NCBI RefSeq assembly: GCF_003626755.1
Contig: NZ_RBCJ01000002.1
Location: forward strand, 186,001-250,000
DNA from: Ulvibacterium marinum
GTDB lineage: Bacteria; Bacteroidota; Bacteroidia; Flavobacteriales; Flavobacteriaceae
Length of the DNA stretch: 64,000 bases
Direction of reading: 5' to 3'
Each line of letters opens with the position of its first letter. Position 1 is the first letter of the stretch. A program made the translations under genes and the position numbers. The notes below the pieces were generated by a model, which worked only from the letters and a program-made list of their open reading frames with translations, was not told the origin of the DNA and did not search any database. This document shows, piece by piece, positions 45,946-55,444 of the stretch.

Positions 45946-47748
45946 ATGTATCCATTTCAATTCAGAAAACTATTCATCATTTGCACCATTTTTTATGGTT
46001 GTATGGCCCATTGTCAGGACATGCTGATAGAAGCCGAAAGTTTTGACAATCCCGGAGGGTGGGTCATAGACCCCCAATTCGAACAACAAATGGGCTCACC
46101 TTATTTACTTGCACACGGTATGGGCCGACCTGTTGAGAATGCAAAGACCAAAATAAAGTTTAGTACGGATGGTATGTACCATATCTGGGTTCGTACAAAA
46201 AACTGGGTACCCGGCAATTGGGAAGCCCCAGGTAGGTTTCAATTGAAAGTGAATGGTACAACCGTCGGAAAGACCTTAGGTCTCCGTTCGGGATGGGGTT
46301 GGGAATATGTGGATAGTGTTTCGGTTACTTCCAAGCAAATTGATTTGGAGTTGGTGGATTTAACAGGTTTTAATGGACGGGTAGATGCCATTTATTTTTC
46401 TACGGAAAAGAAGGAACCACCGACTTCCAAGGGAAAGTTAACAGAATGGCGAAAAACAATCAAGGCCGAACCCAATGTGCCTCCCCGGATCGAATCCTAT
46501 GACCTAGTGGTGGTCGGTGGAGGCATTGCGGGCTGCGCCGCTTCCATAGCCGCTGCGGAACAGGGCTTAAGTGTGGCATTGATTCATGATCGTCCCTTCC
46601 TCGGCGGAAATGCCAGTGAGGAAATTCGTGTACATACTTTGGGCATCTACGGAAATTTTGAACGGATCTTAAAAAAACTGGATACGGAGCATTATCCCAA
46701 TGGCAGTGCTGACGCCAAATTGGACCAAAAAAAACGGGATGACAATGTAAAAAGTTATGAGAACATCGCACTGTTTCTTAATCATAGGGCCTATGATGCC
46801 AAGGCGGAGGATAATACCATCCAATATGTTGATGCCAGACATACATCTACCGGGGAGCGTATCCGATTCATAGCACCTCGCTTCGTAGATTCAACAGGAG
46901 ATGGCTGGATCGGGTATTGGGCAGGTGCCGAATTCTCGTACGGCCGGGAAAGTGTGGACACTTATGGGGAAGATTGGGAGGAGCATGGCGAATTATGGAG
47001 TCCTAAGGAGCCGGACAATGCCGTTATGGGGTCGTCGGTATTGTGGGGTTCTAAAGAAACGGACAAGGGACATACATTTCCGGAAGTACCATGGGCAATG
47101 CCTGTGGCAAGACAATATGCCAAGGTTGCCGGGGAATGGCAATGGGAGTTCAGTAGACCCGATTTAAACCAGATCGATGATGCGGAAGAGATTCGGGACC
47201 ATATGCTCCGTGCAATTTATGGGTCATTCTACAATGCCAAGCAAGATTCTACCAATGCCAATCGTAAATTGGAGTGGGTGTCTTATTTGGTCGGAAAAAG
47301 AGAATCGCGAAGATTGGTGGGAGACCATATCTTTACGTTCAATGATGCCAAGGAAGGACGTAAATTTCCGGACGGGGTGGTTATTGAAACTAGGGATGTG
47401 GACATCCATTATCAAACGGTTCTGGAAGACGAGGAAAACCCTGATTTTATCTCCGAGGCCTTATTTTATAAAACCCCGGAATATTACATTCCCTACAGAA
47501 GTTTGTATTCCAGGAACATTTCCAATCTTTTTATGGCAGGTAGAAATTTCAGTTGCTCACATGCAGGACTGGGAGGCCCTCGGGTTATGCGTACAACCGG
47601 ACAGATGGGCGCTGCCGTGGGATTGGCGGCGGCCCTCTGTAAGAAGTACAATGTGGGTCCTAGGGAAATCTATACAGGCTATCTGAATGAATATTTGGCC
47701 CTAATAGAAGAACAGAAATTTGAAAAAATCCCGGAAACAAAAAGATGA
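45946..47748 (+). CDS. Exported FAD-dependent oxidoreductase with N-terminal beta-sandwich
   Basis: A 600-residue protein with a signal peptide (ending GCMAHCQ). A carbohydrate-binding-like beta-sandwich covers about residues 25-150, and an FAD_oxidored-type domain starts near 185 with YDLVVVGGGIAGCAAS and FLGGNASEEIR. A C-terminal flavin segment (NLFMAGRNFSCSHAGLGG, then GQMGAAVG) completes the fold. It overlaps the next gene by four bases (ATGA). Family members are common in polysaccharide loci but lack an established reaction. Export plus a sugar-binding-like domain suggests extracytoplasmic oxidation of a sugar or oligosaccharide (inference). The 165-base gap upstream holds no confident promoter. 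Confidence 0.88.
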   Translation: MYPFQFRKLFIICTIFYGCMAHCQDMLIEAESFDNPGGWVIDPQFEQQMGSPYLLAHGMGRPVENAKTKIKFSTDGMYHIWVRTKNWVPGNWEAPGRFQLKVNGTTVGKTLGLRSGWGWEYVDSVSVTSKQIDLELVDLTGFNGRVDAIYFSTEKKEPPTSKGKLTEWRKTIKAEPNVPPRIESYDLVVVGGGIAGCAASIAAAEQGLSVALIHDRPFLGGNASEEIRVHTLGIYGNFERILKKLDTEHYPNGSADAKLDQKKRDDNVKSYENIALFLNHRAYDAKAEDNTIQYVDARHTSTGERIRFIAPRFVDSTGDGWIGYWAGAEFSYGRESVDTYGEDWEEHGELWSPKEPDNAVMGSSVLWGSKETDKGHTFPEVPWAMPVARQYAKVAGEWQWEFSRPDLNQIDDAEEIRDHMLRAIYGSFYNAKQDSTNANRKLEWVSYLVGKRESRRLVGDHIFTFNDAKEGRKFPDGVVIETRDVDIHYQTVLEDEENPDFISEALFYKTPEYYIPYRSLYSRNISNLFMAGRNFSCSHAGLGGPRVMRTTGQMGAAVGLAAALCKKYNVGPREIYTGYLNEYLALIEEQKFEKIPETKR

Positions 47749-48863
47749 AGTTTTTATCAGCCATTCTATTTGTTTTCACACTCTTTCTTACAAATGGGGA
47801 AAGTGAATTTCGGGAATCTTTCTCAACTGAAACCTATAATGACATTTTGGACAAGGCTCCCGAGTATTACCTATTGGAATGGAAAGCAGGTACAAAACTG
47901 TCGAAAAGGAAAGCAGGCTTGTTTATTAAGATTGATTCCTTTGATGACCAGGAAGTTGCGGTTATGGTCAACGGGAACCAAGACCCGGTACTTTATGCTT
48001 CGGACGTTTCTACACCCGTATGCGCAGATGGCGAATGTAAATTGATGCATATTCGCCTGTATTGGACCTTGTTGGGTGAATATGCCGGTTTTGATACCTA
48101 TCCGAAACTTCCACTTACCAAGCACGACCATGACGAATTCCGAAAGGAGGATTATGAGAAACTTCATAAACTATTGGCCGATGATAAATCCATATTAAAA
48201 AGGAGACGAATTGATGAATTGGTGGAAGAGCCTGTCATGCGAAATGTAAACGGGGTAGATGCTCTTTCTGGGGCCACAGTAGCCGAAGTAAAGGAATCCG
48301 TGGTGTCAGGCGCGCTTTATTCCTGTTATGTAGCCTGGCATTTGACTCATGGTACCATTCGGGACGAAATAAAGACACATACTCTTTCTACTTTGAATGC
48401 AAATATGCTTACGGACATGCTCTATAGCCAGAATACCGATTATCAACTGTTTGCCCTGGAAAAAATGGATTCCAGCCAATTTATTGAACATCATTCGCAA
48501 ACAGTCCGGATTTTCAAAACAGCCGTTCCATTGGTACGAAGCATTATTGCCAAGGAGATGCCGGAGAAGTTTCGGAACCGACCAGAATTGCAAAGACCAT
48601 TTTGGGAAGCTTTTCCCGAAATAGATATTGGTAGCCGCAGTCTATTGCTGAGGCATTTGGAAAGTGCTCCGCCGTATGTGGGGGATATTGTTTCTGCACA
48701 ACTTGGGTCGATGACAAAAAATCAAATAGCGGTATTTCTGGAGTTTCTTTCACCCAAAAAACATACTCCGGAATTGCTCAAGAACTTGCATTCTTTTGCC
48801 GATTCCGAAAACGAAGCGTATTCCTACTTGGTCAAAAACTATCTCGAAGAACATGTTCCCTAG
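47745..48863 (+). CDS. Exported protein with FMN-attachment motif, partner of the FAD enzyme
   Basis: A 372-residue protein that I do not recognise as a named family. It has a signal peptide (hydrophobic residues 2-16) and, near the middle, D172-A-L-S-G-A-T178, which matches the ApbE flavinylation consensus Dgx(s/t)gAT where FMN is linked to the Thr. A Cys pair (C-x4-C, VCADGEC) lies near 93-98. The last roughly 150 residues look all-helical, possibly HEAT-like. Its start overlaps the stop of the FAD oxidoreductase, so the two are made together. The best reading is an extracytoplasmic flavoprotein that accepts electrons from the FAD enzyme (inference). It could instead be a motif coincidence in a scaffold protein. 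Confidence 0.7.
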   Translation: MKFLSAILFVFTLFLTNGESEFRESFSTETYNDILDKAPEYYLLEWKAGTKLSKRKAGLFIKIDSFDDQEVAVMVNGNQDPVLYASDVSTPVCADGECKLMHIRLYWTLLGEYAGFDTYPKLPLTKHDHDEFRKEDYEKLHKLLADDKSILKRRRIDELVEEPVMRNVNGVDALSGATVAEVKESVVSGALYSCYVAWHLTHGTIRDEIKTHTLSTLNANMLTDMLYSQNTDYQLFALEKMDSSQFIEHHSQTVRIFKTAVPLVRSIIAKEMPEKFRNRPELQRPFWEAFPEIDIGSRSLLLRHLESAPPYVGDIVSAQLGSMTKNQIAVFLEFLSPKKHTPELLKNLHSFADSENEAYSYLVKNYLEEHVP

Positions 48864-48864
48864 A

Positions 48865-50160
48865 ATGAAAACCCTACTTTTTTTCCGGAAACTAAGAAGG
48901 TCATTGAAAACGATATATCTAGGGTTGGTTTTTACGCTTATATTTTCTTGTAATAATTCCAGACCAAAGAATAATGAGACTACCGATTCAAAAAAAGGTT
49001 TTCCTTGGGATATTCCACAAGAAAAACCGGATAGACCTTTAAGTTCTGCCATGGAACGTCTGTATGATAATTATCTAACCCCTCGCCCGGAGGATAATGA
49101 ACTTTTTAGCAGTTTTAAGTATACTCCTTTGGAAGGCTTCGATTATAATGACGGAGACGGTACCATTTCACGCCGGGACCCTTCAAAGATTATCAAAGAG
49201 AATGGGAAATACTATGTTTGGTATACGAAACGCGATACTCCAGTACCTCCTAGAGGTGCTCAAAATTCAAATGATACTATACCCTCAACCGATTGGGACC
49301 TTAGTGACATATGGTATGCGACAAGTGTGGATGGCCTTGTCTGGGAAGAGCAAGGCATTGCCGTACCCAGACCGGCCAGACCCATTGTAGGTTGGCGATC
49401 GGTAACCACTACCGATATTCTAAAGTGGAAGGGGAAGTATTATCTGTACTATCAGGGTTTCCTGGAAGCGAGCGGTACAAAAGGAGACCATTGTCCAGTT
49501 ACAGCTTCCTTTTCGGATTCCCCTGATGGGCCTTGGACACCGGTGAATAAAATAATCATTGAAAATGGAGAACCGGGAACCTGGGATCAATACTCCATCC
49601 ATGATCCGTACCCATTGATCTACAAAGACAAAATATACATTTACTATAAGGCGGCGTTCGGAGACCGCCCCGATTATCTTCTTGGCAACGGATTGGCCAT
49701 TGCCGACCATCCACTGGGACCGTTTACAAAACATCCCCTGAATCCACTTTTTAATTCTGGTCATGAAACAACACTTTTTCCTTTTAAAGAAGGTATTGCA
49801 GCTTTGGTTACACGAAATGGAAATGAAAATAACACCGTCCAATATGCCAGTGATGGTATAAACTTCAATATCGCCTCCGTTACTCAAATGATGCCAATGG
49901 CAGCAGGTCCCTACGTTCCGGATGCATTTGACGGCAATGGTAATGGAAGGGGAATTACTTGGGGACTATCACACTTTATTGGAAGAGGCTCAGGTACTAG
50001 TAAGTATTCCATTTTAACACGTTTTGATTGCGACCTTAGTCTGGATATAAATGATACGGAAATGAAAAATACCCAGGTTTGGCTGGAACCGGAGGTTTAT
50101 TTTTCACAGGGTTTAAGTGAAAAGCAACGTAAAAATCGGCTAAAAGCAAAAGCTGAATAA
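48865..50160 (+). CDS. GH117 alpha-1,3-(3,6-anhydro)-galactosidase lipoprotein
   Basis: A 431-residue lipoprotein (LIFSC, Cys29) with the five-bladed propeller of GH117. Key residues are in place: Asp105 in SRRDPSK, Asp247 in IHDPYP, and the His300-Glu301 pair in SGHETT, matching the Asp, Asp and His-Glu sites of neoagarobiose hydrolases. The family removes 3,6-anhydro-L-galactose from neoagaro-oligosaccharides, though some clades are inactive on agar. I start at the ATG at 48865, one base after the stop of the FMN-motif gene, since the longer frame overlaps that gene and has no signal peptide. Unlike cytoplasmic relatives it would be membrane anchored. Confidence 0.87.
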   Translation: MKTLLFFRKLRRSLKTIYLGLVFTLIFSCNNSRPKNNETTDSKKGFPWDIPQEKPDRPLSSAMERLYDNYLTPRPEDNELFSSFKYTPLEGFDYNDGDGTISRRDPSKIIKENGKYYVWYTKRDTPVPPRGAQNSNDTIPSTDWDLSDIWYATSVDGLVWEEQGIAVPRPARPIVGWRSVTTTDILKWKGKYYLYYQGFLEASGTKGDHCPVTASFSDSPDGPWTPVNKIIIENGEPGTWDQYSIHDPYPLIYKDKIYIYYKAAFGDRPDYLLGNGLAIADHPLGPFTKHPLNPLFNSGHETTLFPFKEGIAALVTRNGNENNTVQYASDGINFNIASVTQMMPMAAGPYVPDAFDGNGNGRGITWGLSHFIGRGSGTSKYSILTRFDCDLSLDINDTEMKNTQVWLEPEVYFSQGLSEKQRKNRLKAKAE

Positions 50161-50267
50161 CGTATGAATGCATTTTAATAACCCAGAGAGACTATATATT
50201 GAGTTAACCAGGTAAAATAAAGCCATCGCCAGTTAATTTTTGCGAATACGAGCCTAGATGTACGAAT

Positions 50268-50275
50268 TAGTTTTG
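50268..50275 (+). promoter_or_regulatory. Candidate -7 box upstream of sulfatase/GH127 operon
   Basis: The octamer TAGTTTTG matches TAnnTTTG and lies 18 bases before the ATG at 50294. A TTG at 50240-50242 could serve as -33 element but is 25 bases away, slightly long. It would drive the sulfatase, GH127, permease and sulfatase genes that follow with gaps of 24, 53 and 25 bases. Confidence 0.45.
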
Positions 50276-50293
50276 AACAATGGATAGTATAAA

Positions 50294-51688
50294 ATGAAGA
50301 AACCTTTAGTAGTCTTACTTACAATTTGTTTTCATTTCGTATGCCTTGCCCAAGAAAAACCGAATATCGTTTTGCTTTTTGCAGATGATGCCGGTTATGC
50401 CGATTTTGGTTTTCAGGGCAGTAAGGAGATGAAAACTCCCAACTTGGATAAACTGGCAAGTCAAGGCGTCAGATTTACACAGGCCTATGTAACGCATCCT
50501 ACATGTGGACCATCCAGAGCTGGATTGATTACAGGCAAATATCAATATCGTTTTGGTTATGAAGAAAATAATGTGCCCACGTATATGAGCAAGGTGTCTG
50601 CGGTAGACGGCCCCGAAATGGGATTGCCCCTCGGAGAGGTTACGGTGGCCGATTATTTAAAAGAACAAGGATATGTTACTGGTTTTTTTGGGAAATGGCA
50701 TTTAGGCGGAGCAGATCGGTTTCATCCTACAAAACGGGGCTTTGACGAATTCTATGGATTTCGGGGCGGGGCACGGAGTTATTTTGAATATACGGAAAGC
50801 CCAAAGGAACCCTTGAATAAAATGGAACAGGGTTTTGGGAATTTCGAGGAACACAATGGGTATTTGACCGATGCCTTGGCCCAAGAAACTTCTGAATTCA
50901 TCGAAATAAATGGTAAGGCAAAAAAACCATTTTTTGCGTTTCTTTCCTTTAATGCGGTCCATACACCGATGGATGCCAAGGCGGAAGACCTGGACCAATT
51001 TCCTCATTTAACGGGGAAACGAAAAATAGTGGCCGCAATGACCTTAGCATTGGATCGGGCTATCGGGAAGGTTTTGGATAAACTAAAGGAATTGGGTTTG
51101 GATGACAATACAATCGTGGTATTTACCAATGACAATGGAGGCCCAACAGACGCCAATGCCTCTAGCAACCATCCTCTAAGTGGTATTAAGGCTACCCATT
51201 TAGAAGGCGGGATTCGGGTTCCTTTTCTTATGAAATATCCTGGCACCTTAAAACCCGGAACGGTATATGGAAAACCCATAAGCACATTCGATTTACTACC
51301 CACTTTTTATTCGGCCGCTGGAGGCAATACAAAAAATTTAAAAGGATTGGATGGCGTTGATCTCATTCCCTATCTCATGGGTAAAACAAAGGGCCGCCCG
51401 CATGAGACCCTTTTTTGGAAACGGGATGCCAGGGCCGCAATGCGAAAGGGTGATTGGAAGTTGATTCGTTTTCCCGATCGTCCGGCGGAACTCTTTTACC
51501 TACCCGAGGACGAAAGAGAACTGAACAATTTGGCCGATTCGGAACCGGAAAGAGTACGAAAAATGTATAAAGAGCTGTTTGTCTGGGAGACCACCCTGGA
51601 ACGTCCGAGATGGTTGTTGAAAAAAGTGTATGAAAGGCGCGATGTGGAACGTACAGATGCTTTTTGGCCCAAATATAAACCTGATTAA
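50294..51688 (+). CDS. S1-family sulfatase
   Basis: A 464-residue secreted sulfatase with signal peptide ending VCLAQ. Motifs are [12 protein letters not shown], the modification site C71-G-P-S-R, GKWHLG and the C-terminal metal motif FTNDNGGP. The architecture is the compact arylsulfatase A-like type that includes galactose-4-sulfate-type enzymes, but position specificity cannot be assigned. It heads an operon with a GH127 enzyme, a sugar symporter and another sulfatase. Confidence 0.93.
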   Translation: MKKPLVVLLTICFHFVCLAQEKPNIVLLFADDAGYADFGFQGSKEMKTPNLDKLASQGVRFTQAYVTHPTCGPSRAGLITGKYQYRFGYEENNVPTYMSKVSAVDGPEMGLPLGEVTVADYLKEQGYVTGFFGKWHLGGADRFHPTKRGFDEFYGFRGGARSYFEYTESPKEPLNKMEQGFGNFEEHNGYLTDALAQETSEFIEINGKAKKPFFAFLSFNAVHTPMDAKAEDLDQFPHLTGKRKIVAAMTLALDRAIGKVLDKLKELGLDDNTIVVFTNDNGGPTDANASSNHPLSGIKATHLEGGIRVPFLMKYPGTLKPGTVYGKPISTFDLLPTFYSAAGGNTKNLKGLDGVDLIPYLMGKTKGRPHETLFWKRDARAAMRKGDWKLIRFPDRPAELFYLPEDERELNNLADSEPERVRKMYKELFVWETTLERPRWLLKKVYERRDVERTDAFWPKYKPD

Positions 51689-51712
51689 CCCGCAAAAGAA
51701 TCCAAACATATA

Positions 51713-53797
51713 ATGAACAAAGTACTTGTCACCTTGGGAAGTTTTGCCCTATTGCTTGGTTGCGGGTCAGAAATGGAAAATACAGCAAAGAAAGAGAAAC
51801 CGGAATCTGACACTAGAAATATTACTATGCTCAAGGATAATAATCGTGGTATTGTTAATAACACAAACAGCCCTCATGTAAAATTGAAAAGTATCGATAT
51901 TGGGGATTGCCGATGGACCGAGGGTTTCTGGGCGGACAAGTGGCGAACGGCCGAAAAAGTGATGATACCTTATATGGGTACACTTTTAAAAGGTGACATC
52001 GGTCATGGCTATAACAACTTTAAAATTGCCGCGGGCCTTAAAGAAGGTGAGCACAAAGGATTTTGGTGGCACGATGGGGATTTCTATAAATGGATGGAGG
52101 CCAGCGTGTACATCTATGCCATCAACAAAGATGAGCAGATCATCAATGAACTGGATGAGATTATTGAAGTAATCGGAATGGCTCAGCTAGAGGATGGATA
52201 TTTATCGACACCGATTATCATTAGAGATGATATCAAACCCTTTTCCAATAGGCGGTACCATGAATTGTACAATAGTGGTCACTTGCTAACGAGTGCTTGC
52301 ATACATCATCGTGTTACGGGGAAAACCAACTTTTTGGACATTGCCATTAAACATGCAAATTATTTATATGACCTTTTTACCCCTGTACCGGACCATCTGA
52401 AAAGATTTGGATTTAACCAAACACAGATTATGGGGCTGGTAGAATTGTACCGAACCACCAAGGACAAGAGATACCTGGCATTGGCGGAACAGTTCATCAA
52501 TATGCGTGGCACCTACAAAATTGATGATGACGAGACCACAAAGGGATATCCTATTGGGGACATGGTGCAAGAACGGGTTCCGCTGCGTGAAGAGACAGAG
52601 GCAGTCGGTCATTCCGTACTGGCCTTGTATTATTATGCAGGGGCAGCAGATGTATATGCCGAGACCGGTGAAAAAGCCTTGCTGGATGCTCTTGATCGTC
52701 TTTGGGAAAATGTGACCCACAAAAAAATGTACGTTACCGGTGCCGTGGGTCAAACCCATTATGGAAGATCATCCCGATTGGATAAAATAGAGGAGGGGTT
52801 CATAGATGAATATATGATGCCTAATATGACTGCCTATAACGAGACATGTGCTAATATCTGCAATTCCATGTTCAACTATCGCATGTTGACCTTGAGCGGG
52901 GATTCCAAACATGGAGATATCATGGAGTTGGTGTTGCACAATAGTGGGCTTTCCGGAATTGGTATTGAAGGCAGGGACTACTATTATTCCAATCCGCTTC
53001 GAAAAATAGATGGAGCATTGGATTATGAAAATATGAACGTGGAATTTCCGGAACGCCAGCCCTATTTAAAATGCTTTTGTTGCCCTCCCAACTTGGTACG
53101 GACCATTGCCAAATCTCCAGGTTGGGCCTATAGTAAGTCAGAAAATGGCATTGCCGTAAATCTTTATGGGGGGAATACTTTGGAGACTACATTGTTGGAC
53201 GGCTCTGAAATCAAGCTTTCACAAAAAAGTGATTATCCTTGGGACGGAGCGGTTCAAATTACCATTGAAGAAAGCAAATCCGAACCTTTTGAAATGCTCC
53301 TTAGGATTCCCGCTTGGGCAAAGGGAAGTAAAATAAATGTAAATAGTCAGCCAGTAGAAAATATCGTCGCCGGAAGTTTTGCCCGGATAGAGCGGAAATG
53401 GTCGGTAGGTGATGTGGTTTCTTTGGAAATGCCCATGGAAGTGAAATTCATTGAAGGCCATCCAAGAATTGAAGAGGTCCGCAATCAAGTAGCTATCAAA
53501 CGAGGACCTATTGTTTACTGTCTGGAATCTCCGGACCTTCCTAAAGAAACAACTATTACGGATGTCTATATTTCTGGAAGTAAAGAACTTGAGCCAAAAT
53601 TCCAAACAGACCTTTTTGGTGGAGTGACTACTATAGAAACTGAGGTGATGATTCGAAAAGATACCCTGACGGATATGTACAATGAGGTGAGCAAACCGAT
53701 ACTGGAACCTTTTAGAACCAATTTTATCCCCTACTACGCTTGGAGCAATAGGGGCCAAGGAGAAATGACCGTTTTTATGCCTATCATTTGGGACTAA
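51713..53797 (+). CDS. GH127 glycosidase (DUF1680) lipoprotein
   Basis: A 694-residue lipoprotein (lipobox ALLLGC). The GH127 (alpha/alpha)6 barrel carries the zinc-thiolate catalytic set: Glu361, Glu377 and Cys379 in YNETCAN, and Cys456-Cys457 in CFCCPPN. In beta-L-arabinofuranosidases of the family the Cys of the CC pair is the nucleophile and the first Glu the acid/base. Red-algal galactan loci use GH127 relatives as alpha-1,3-(3,6-anhydro)-D-galactosidases. The full zinc-Cys set here argues for active thiol catalysis. It follows the sulfatase by 24 bases. Whether it cuts an anhydrogalactoside or an arabinofuranoside is open. Confidence 0.9.
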   Translation: MNKVLVTLGSFALLLGCGSEMENTAKKEKPESDTRNITMLKDNNRGIVNNTNSPHVKLKSIDIGDCRWTEGFWADKWRTAEKVMIPYMGTLLKGDIGHGYNNFKIAAGLKEGEHKGFWWHDGDFYKWMEASVYIYAINKDEQIINELDEIIEVIGMAQLEDGYLSTPIIIRDDIKPFSNRRYHELYNSGHLLTSACIHHRVTGKTNFLDIAIKHANYLYDLFTPVPDHLKRFGFNQTQIMGLVELYRTTKDKRYLALAEQFINMRGTYKIDDDETTKGYPIGDMVQERVPLREETEAVGHSVLALYYYAGAADVYAETGEKALLDALDRLWENVTHKKMYVTGAVGQTHYGRSSRLDKIEEGFIDEYMMPNMTAYNETCANICNSMFNYRMLTLSGDSKHGDIMELVLHNSGLSGIGIEGRDYYYSNPLRKIDGALDYENMNVEFPERQPYLKCFCCPPNLVRTIAKSPGWAYSKSENGIAVNLYGGNTLETTLLDGSEIKLSQKSDYPWDGAVQITIEESKSEPFEMLLRIPAWAKGSKINVNSQPVENIVAGSFARIERKWSVGDVVSLEMPMEVKFIEGHPRIEEVRNQVAIKRGPIVYCLESPDLPKETTITDVYISGSKELEPKFQTDLFGGVTTIETEVMIRKDTLTDMYNEVSKPILEPFRTNFIPYYAWSNRGQGEMTVFMPIIWD

Positions 53798-53850
53798 AAA
53801 ATCTGTGGGCCATTAAAACCAAAATACAACCAACTAAATTTTAAAGACAC

Positions 53851-55419
53851 ATGGTCAACCATAAAAAAAATGCATTTACCTATGCAACTGTTGTAGCCAT
53901 GGGAGGTTTTGTTTTCGGTATTGATGCCGCGCTAATTTCGGGAACGGTCAAATTCATTACGCAGGAATTTGCGCTTACCGATCTTCAGTTAGGTACGGTA
54001 GTAGGAGCTCCTGCTTTTGGCGTTTTGTTTGCCTTGCTCTTAGTAGGGTATGCCTGTAATACATTTGGAAGGAAAAAAGCTTTGCAAATATCCGCCGCGC
54101 TGTATCTTATTTCTGCAATTTTTTCCTGTTTGGCACCAACTTACGAAACATTGATAGCCGCTCGTTTTTTAGGAGGATTGGCTTTTAGTTCCATCTCCAT
54201 GGCCTCCATGTACATTGGGGAAATCGCTCCTCCACGGTGGCGTGGAAAATTGGTTTCGATGATACAAATCAACATCGTTGTAGGTTTATCTGCGGCCTAT
54301 TTTTTGAATTATCTGATTTTAAATCTGGCCAATTCCGATTTAGTATGGACCAAGGCATTGGGCATGGATGTGTATACCTGGCGATGGATGTTGGGTTCCG
54401 AAGTGTTTTTCGCGATTTTGTGGCTTATACTTCTTTTTTTTATACCCAAAAGTCCAGCATGGTTGGTATTCATGGATAGAATAGAAGAGGCAAAGAATAC
54501 TTTACGTAGGGTAATCCCGGAGAGCGAAGTGTCCGCCCAGATTTTGGAGATGCGGAAAGGGCTGTCCCAGGGCACCGAAGGCCATTCGATAATGGTGCAG
54601 TTAAAAGAGATTTTTAGTAGACCTATGCGAATTACGTTGATAATTGCAATTACGATTGCCATAGCCCAGCAGGCCACGGGTATTAATGCCATTCTATTTT
54701 ATGCCCCTACCATATTTGAACAATTGGGCCTAGGTACGGACGCAGCTTTTGCCCAAGCTATTTGGATTGGTTTGGTCAGCGTTGTCTTTACGGTCCTAGG
54801 GTTACTTTTAGTTGATAAAATTGGGCGTAGACCTATGATAATTGGTGGCATGCTATGGATAATCATAAGTTTGTGTATTTGTTTCTACGGATTTAAGACA
54901 GCAAGTTATTCCTTAAATAATGAAGCCATCAGTGAAATGGTGGATATTCCCGACTCCGAACGGCTGAATGCCCTTATAAATGTCCCGTTTGAAAGCGATA
55001 TCGATTTCAAACAAGCTCTTAATAAAACCTTAGGTGAAGAAGATGCCCGGAAACATTCAAGTTTGTTATTGCAAAAAGCCGTAAAGATTAATGCCTTATT
55101 AATTTTAATAGGTATCCTAAGTTTTATTGGAGCCTTTCAGTTTTCCGTAGGACCTGTAATGTGGGTATTGTTTTCTGAAATATTTTCGATATCCATAAGG
55201 AGCGTGGCCATTCCATTTTTTACATTGATTACCAGTGCCACGAGCTATTTGGTACAGCAGTTTTTTCCTTGGCAACTGGCCACCATGGGGATTAGTGCCA
55301 CTTTGTTGTTCTATGCCAGTACGGTGGCCGTAGGACTGGTTATTCTTTTTGTCTACCTAAAGGAAACCAAGAATATGACTATTGAAGAAGTTCAATTGGC
55401 CTTAGCACCGAAGCGGTAA
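53851..55419 (+). CDS. Sugar:proton symporter (MFS sugar porter)
   Basis: A 522-residue, about 12-helix transporter of the XylE/GalP type. Family motifs are visible: the N-terminal GFVFGIDAALISG, GEIAPPRWRG after helix four, PKSPAWL after helix six, and DKIGRRPM in the second half. A helix-rich loop of about 60 residues in the second half (around residue 355-415) lengthens the protein beyond E. coli relatives, as often seen in Bacteroidetes. It imports a monosaccharide, plausibly galactose or anhydrogalactose released by the enzymes encoded next to it. Confidence 0.93.
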   Translation: MVNHKKNAFTYATVVAMGGFVFGIDAALISGTVKFITQEFALTDLQLGTVVGAPAFGVLFALLLVGYACNTFGRKKALQISAALYLISAIFSCLAPTYETLIAARFLGGLAFSSISMASMYIGEIAPPRWRGKLVSMIQINIVVGLSAAYFLNYLILNLANSDLVWTKALGMDVYTWRWMLGSEVFFAILWLILLFFIPKSPAWLVFMDRIEEAKNTLRRVIPESEVSAQILEMRKGLSQGTEGHSIMVQLKEIFSRPMRITLIIAITIAIAQQATGINAILFYAPTIFEQLGLGTDAAFAQAIWIGLVSVVFTVLGLLLVDKIGRRPMIIGGMLWIIISLCICFYGFKTASYSLNNEAISEMVDIPDSERLNALINVPFESDIDFKQALNKTLGEEDARKHSSLLLQKAVKINALLILIGILSFIGAFQFSVGPVMWVLFSEIFSISIRSVAIPFFTLITSATSYLVQQFFPWQLATMGISATLLFYASTVAVGLVILFVYLKETKNMTIEEVQLALAPKR

Positions 55420-55444
55420 TGGTTATTACGAACAACGTGAACAC

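Noticed and set aside
48796-48864. Longer N-terminus for the GH117 gene
   Set aside because: It overlaps the upstream FMN-motif gene and puts a charged stretch before the lipoprotein signal. The ATG at 48865 is better.
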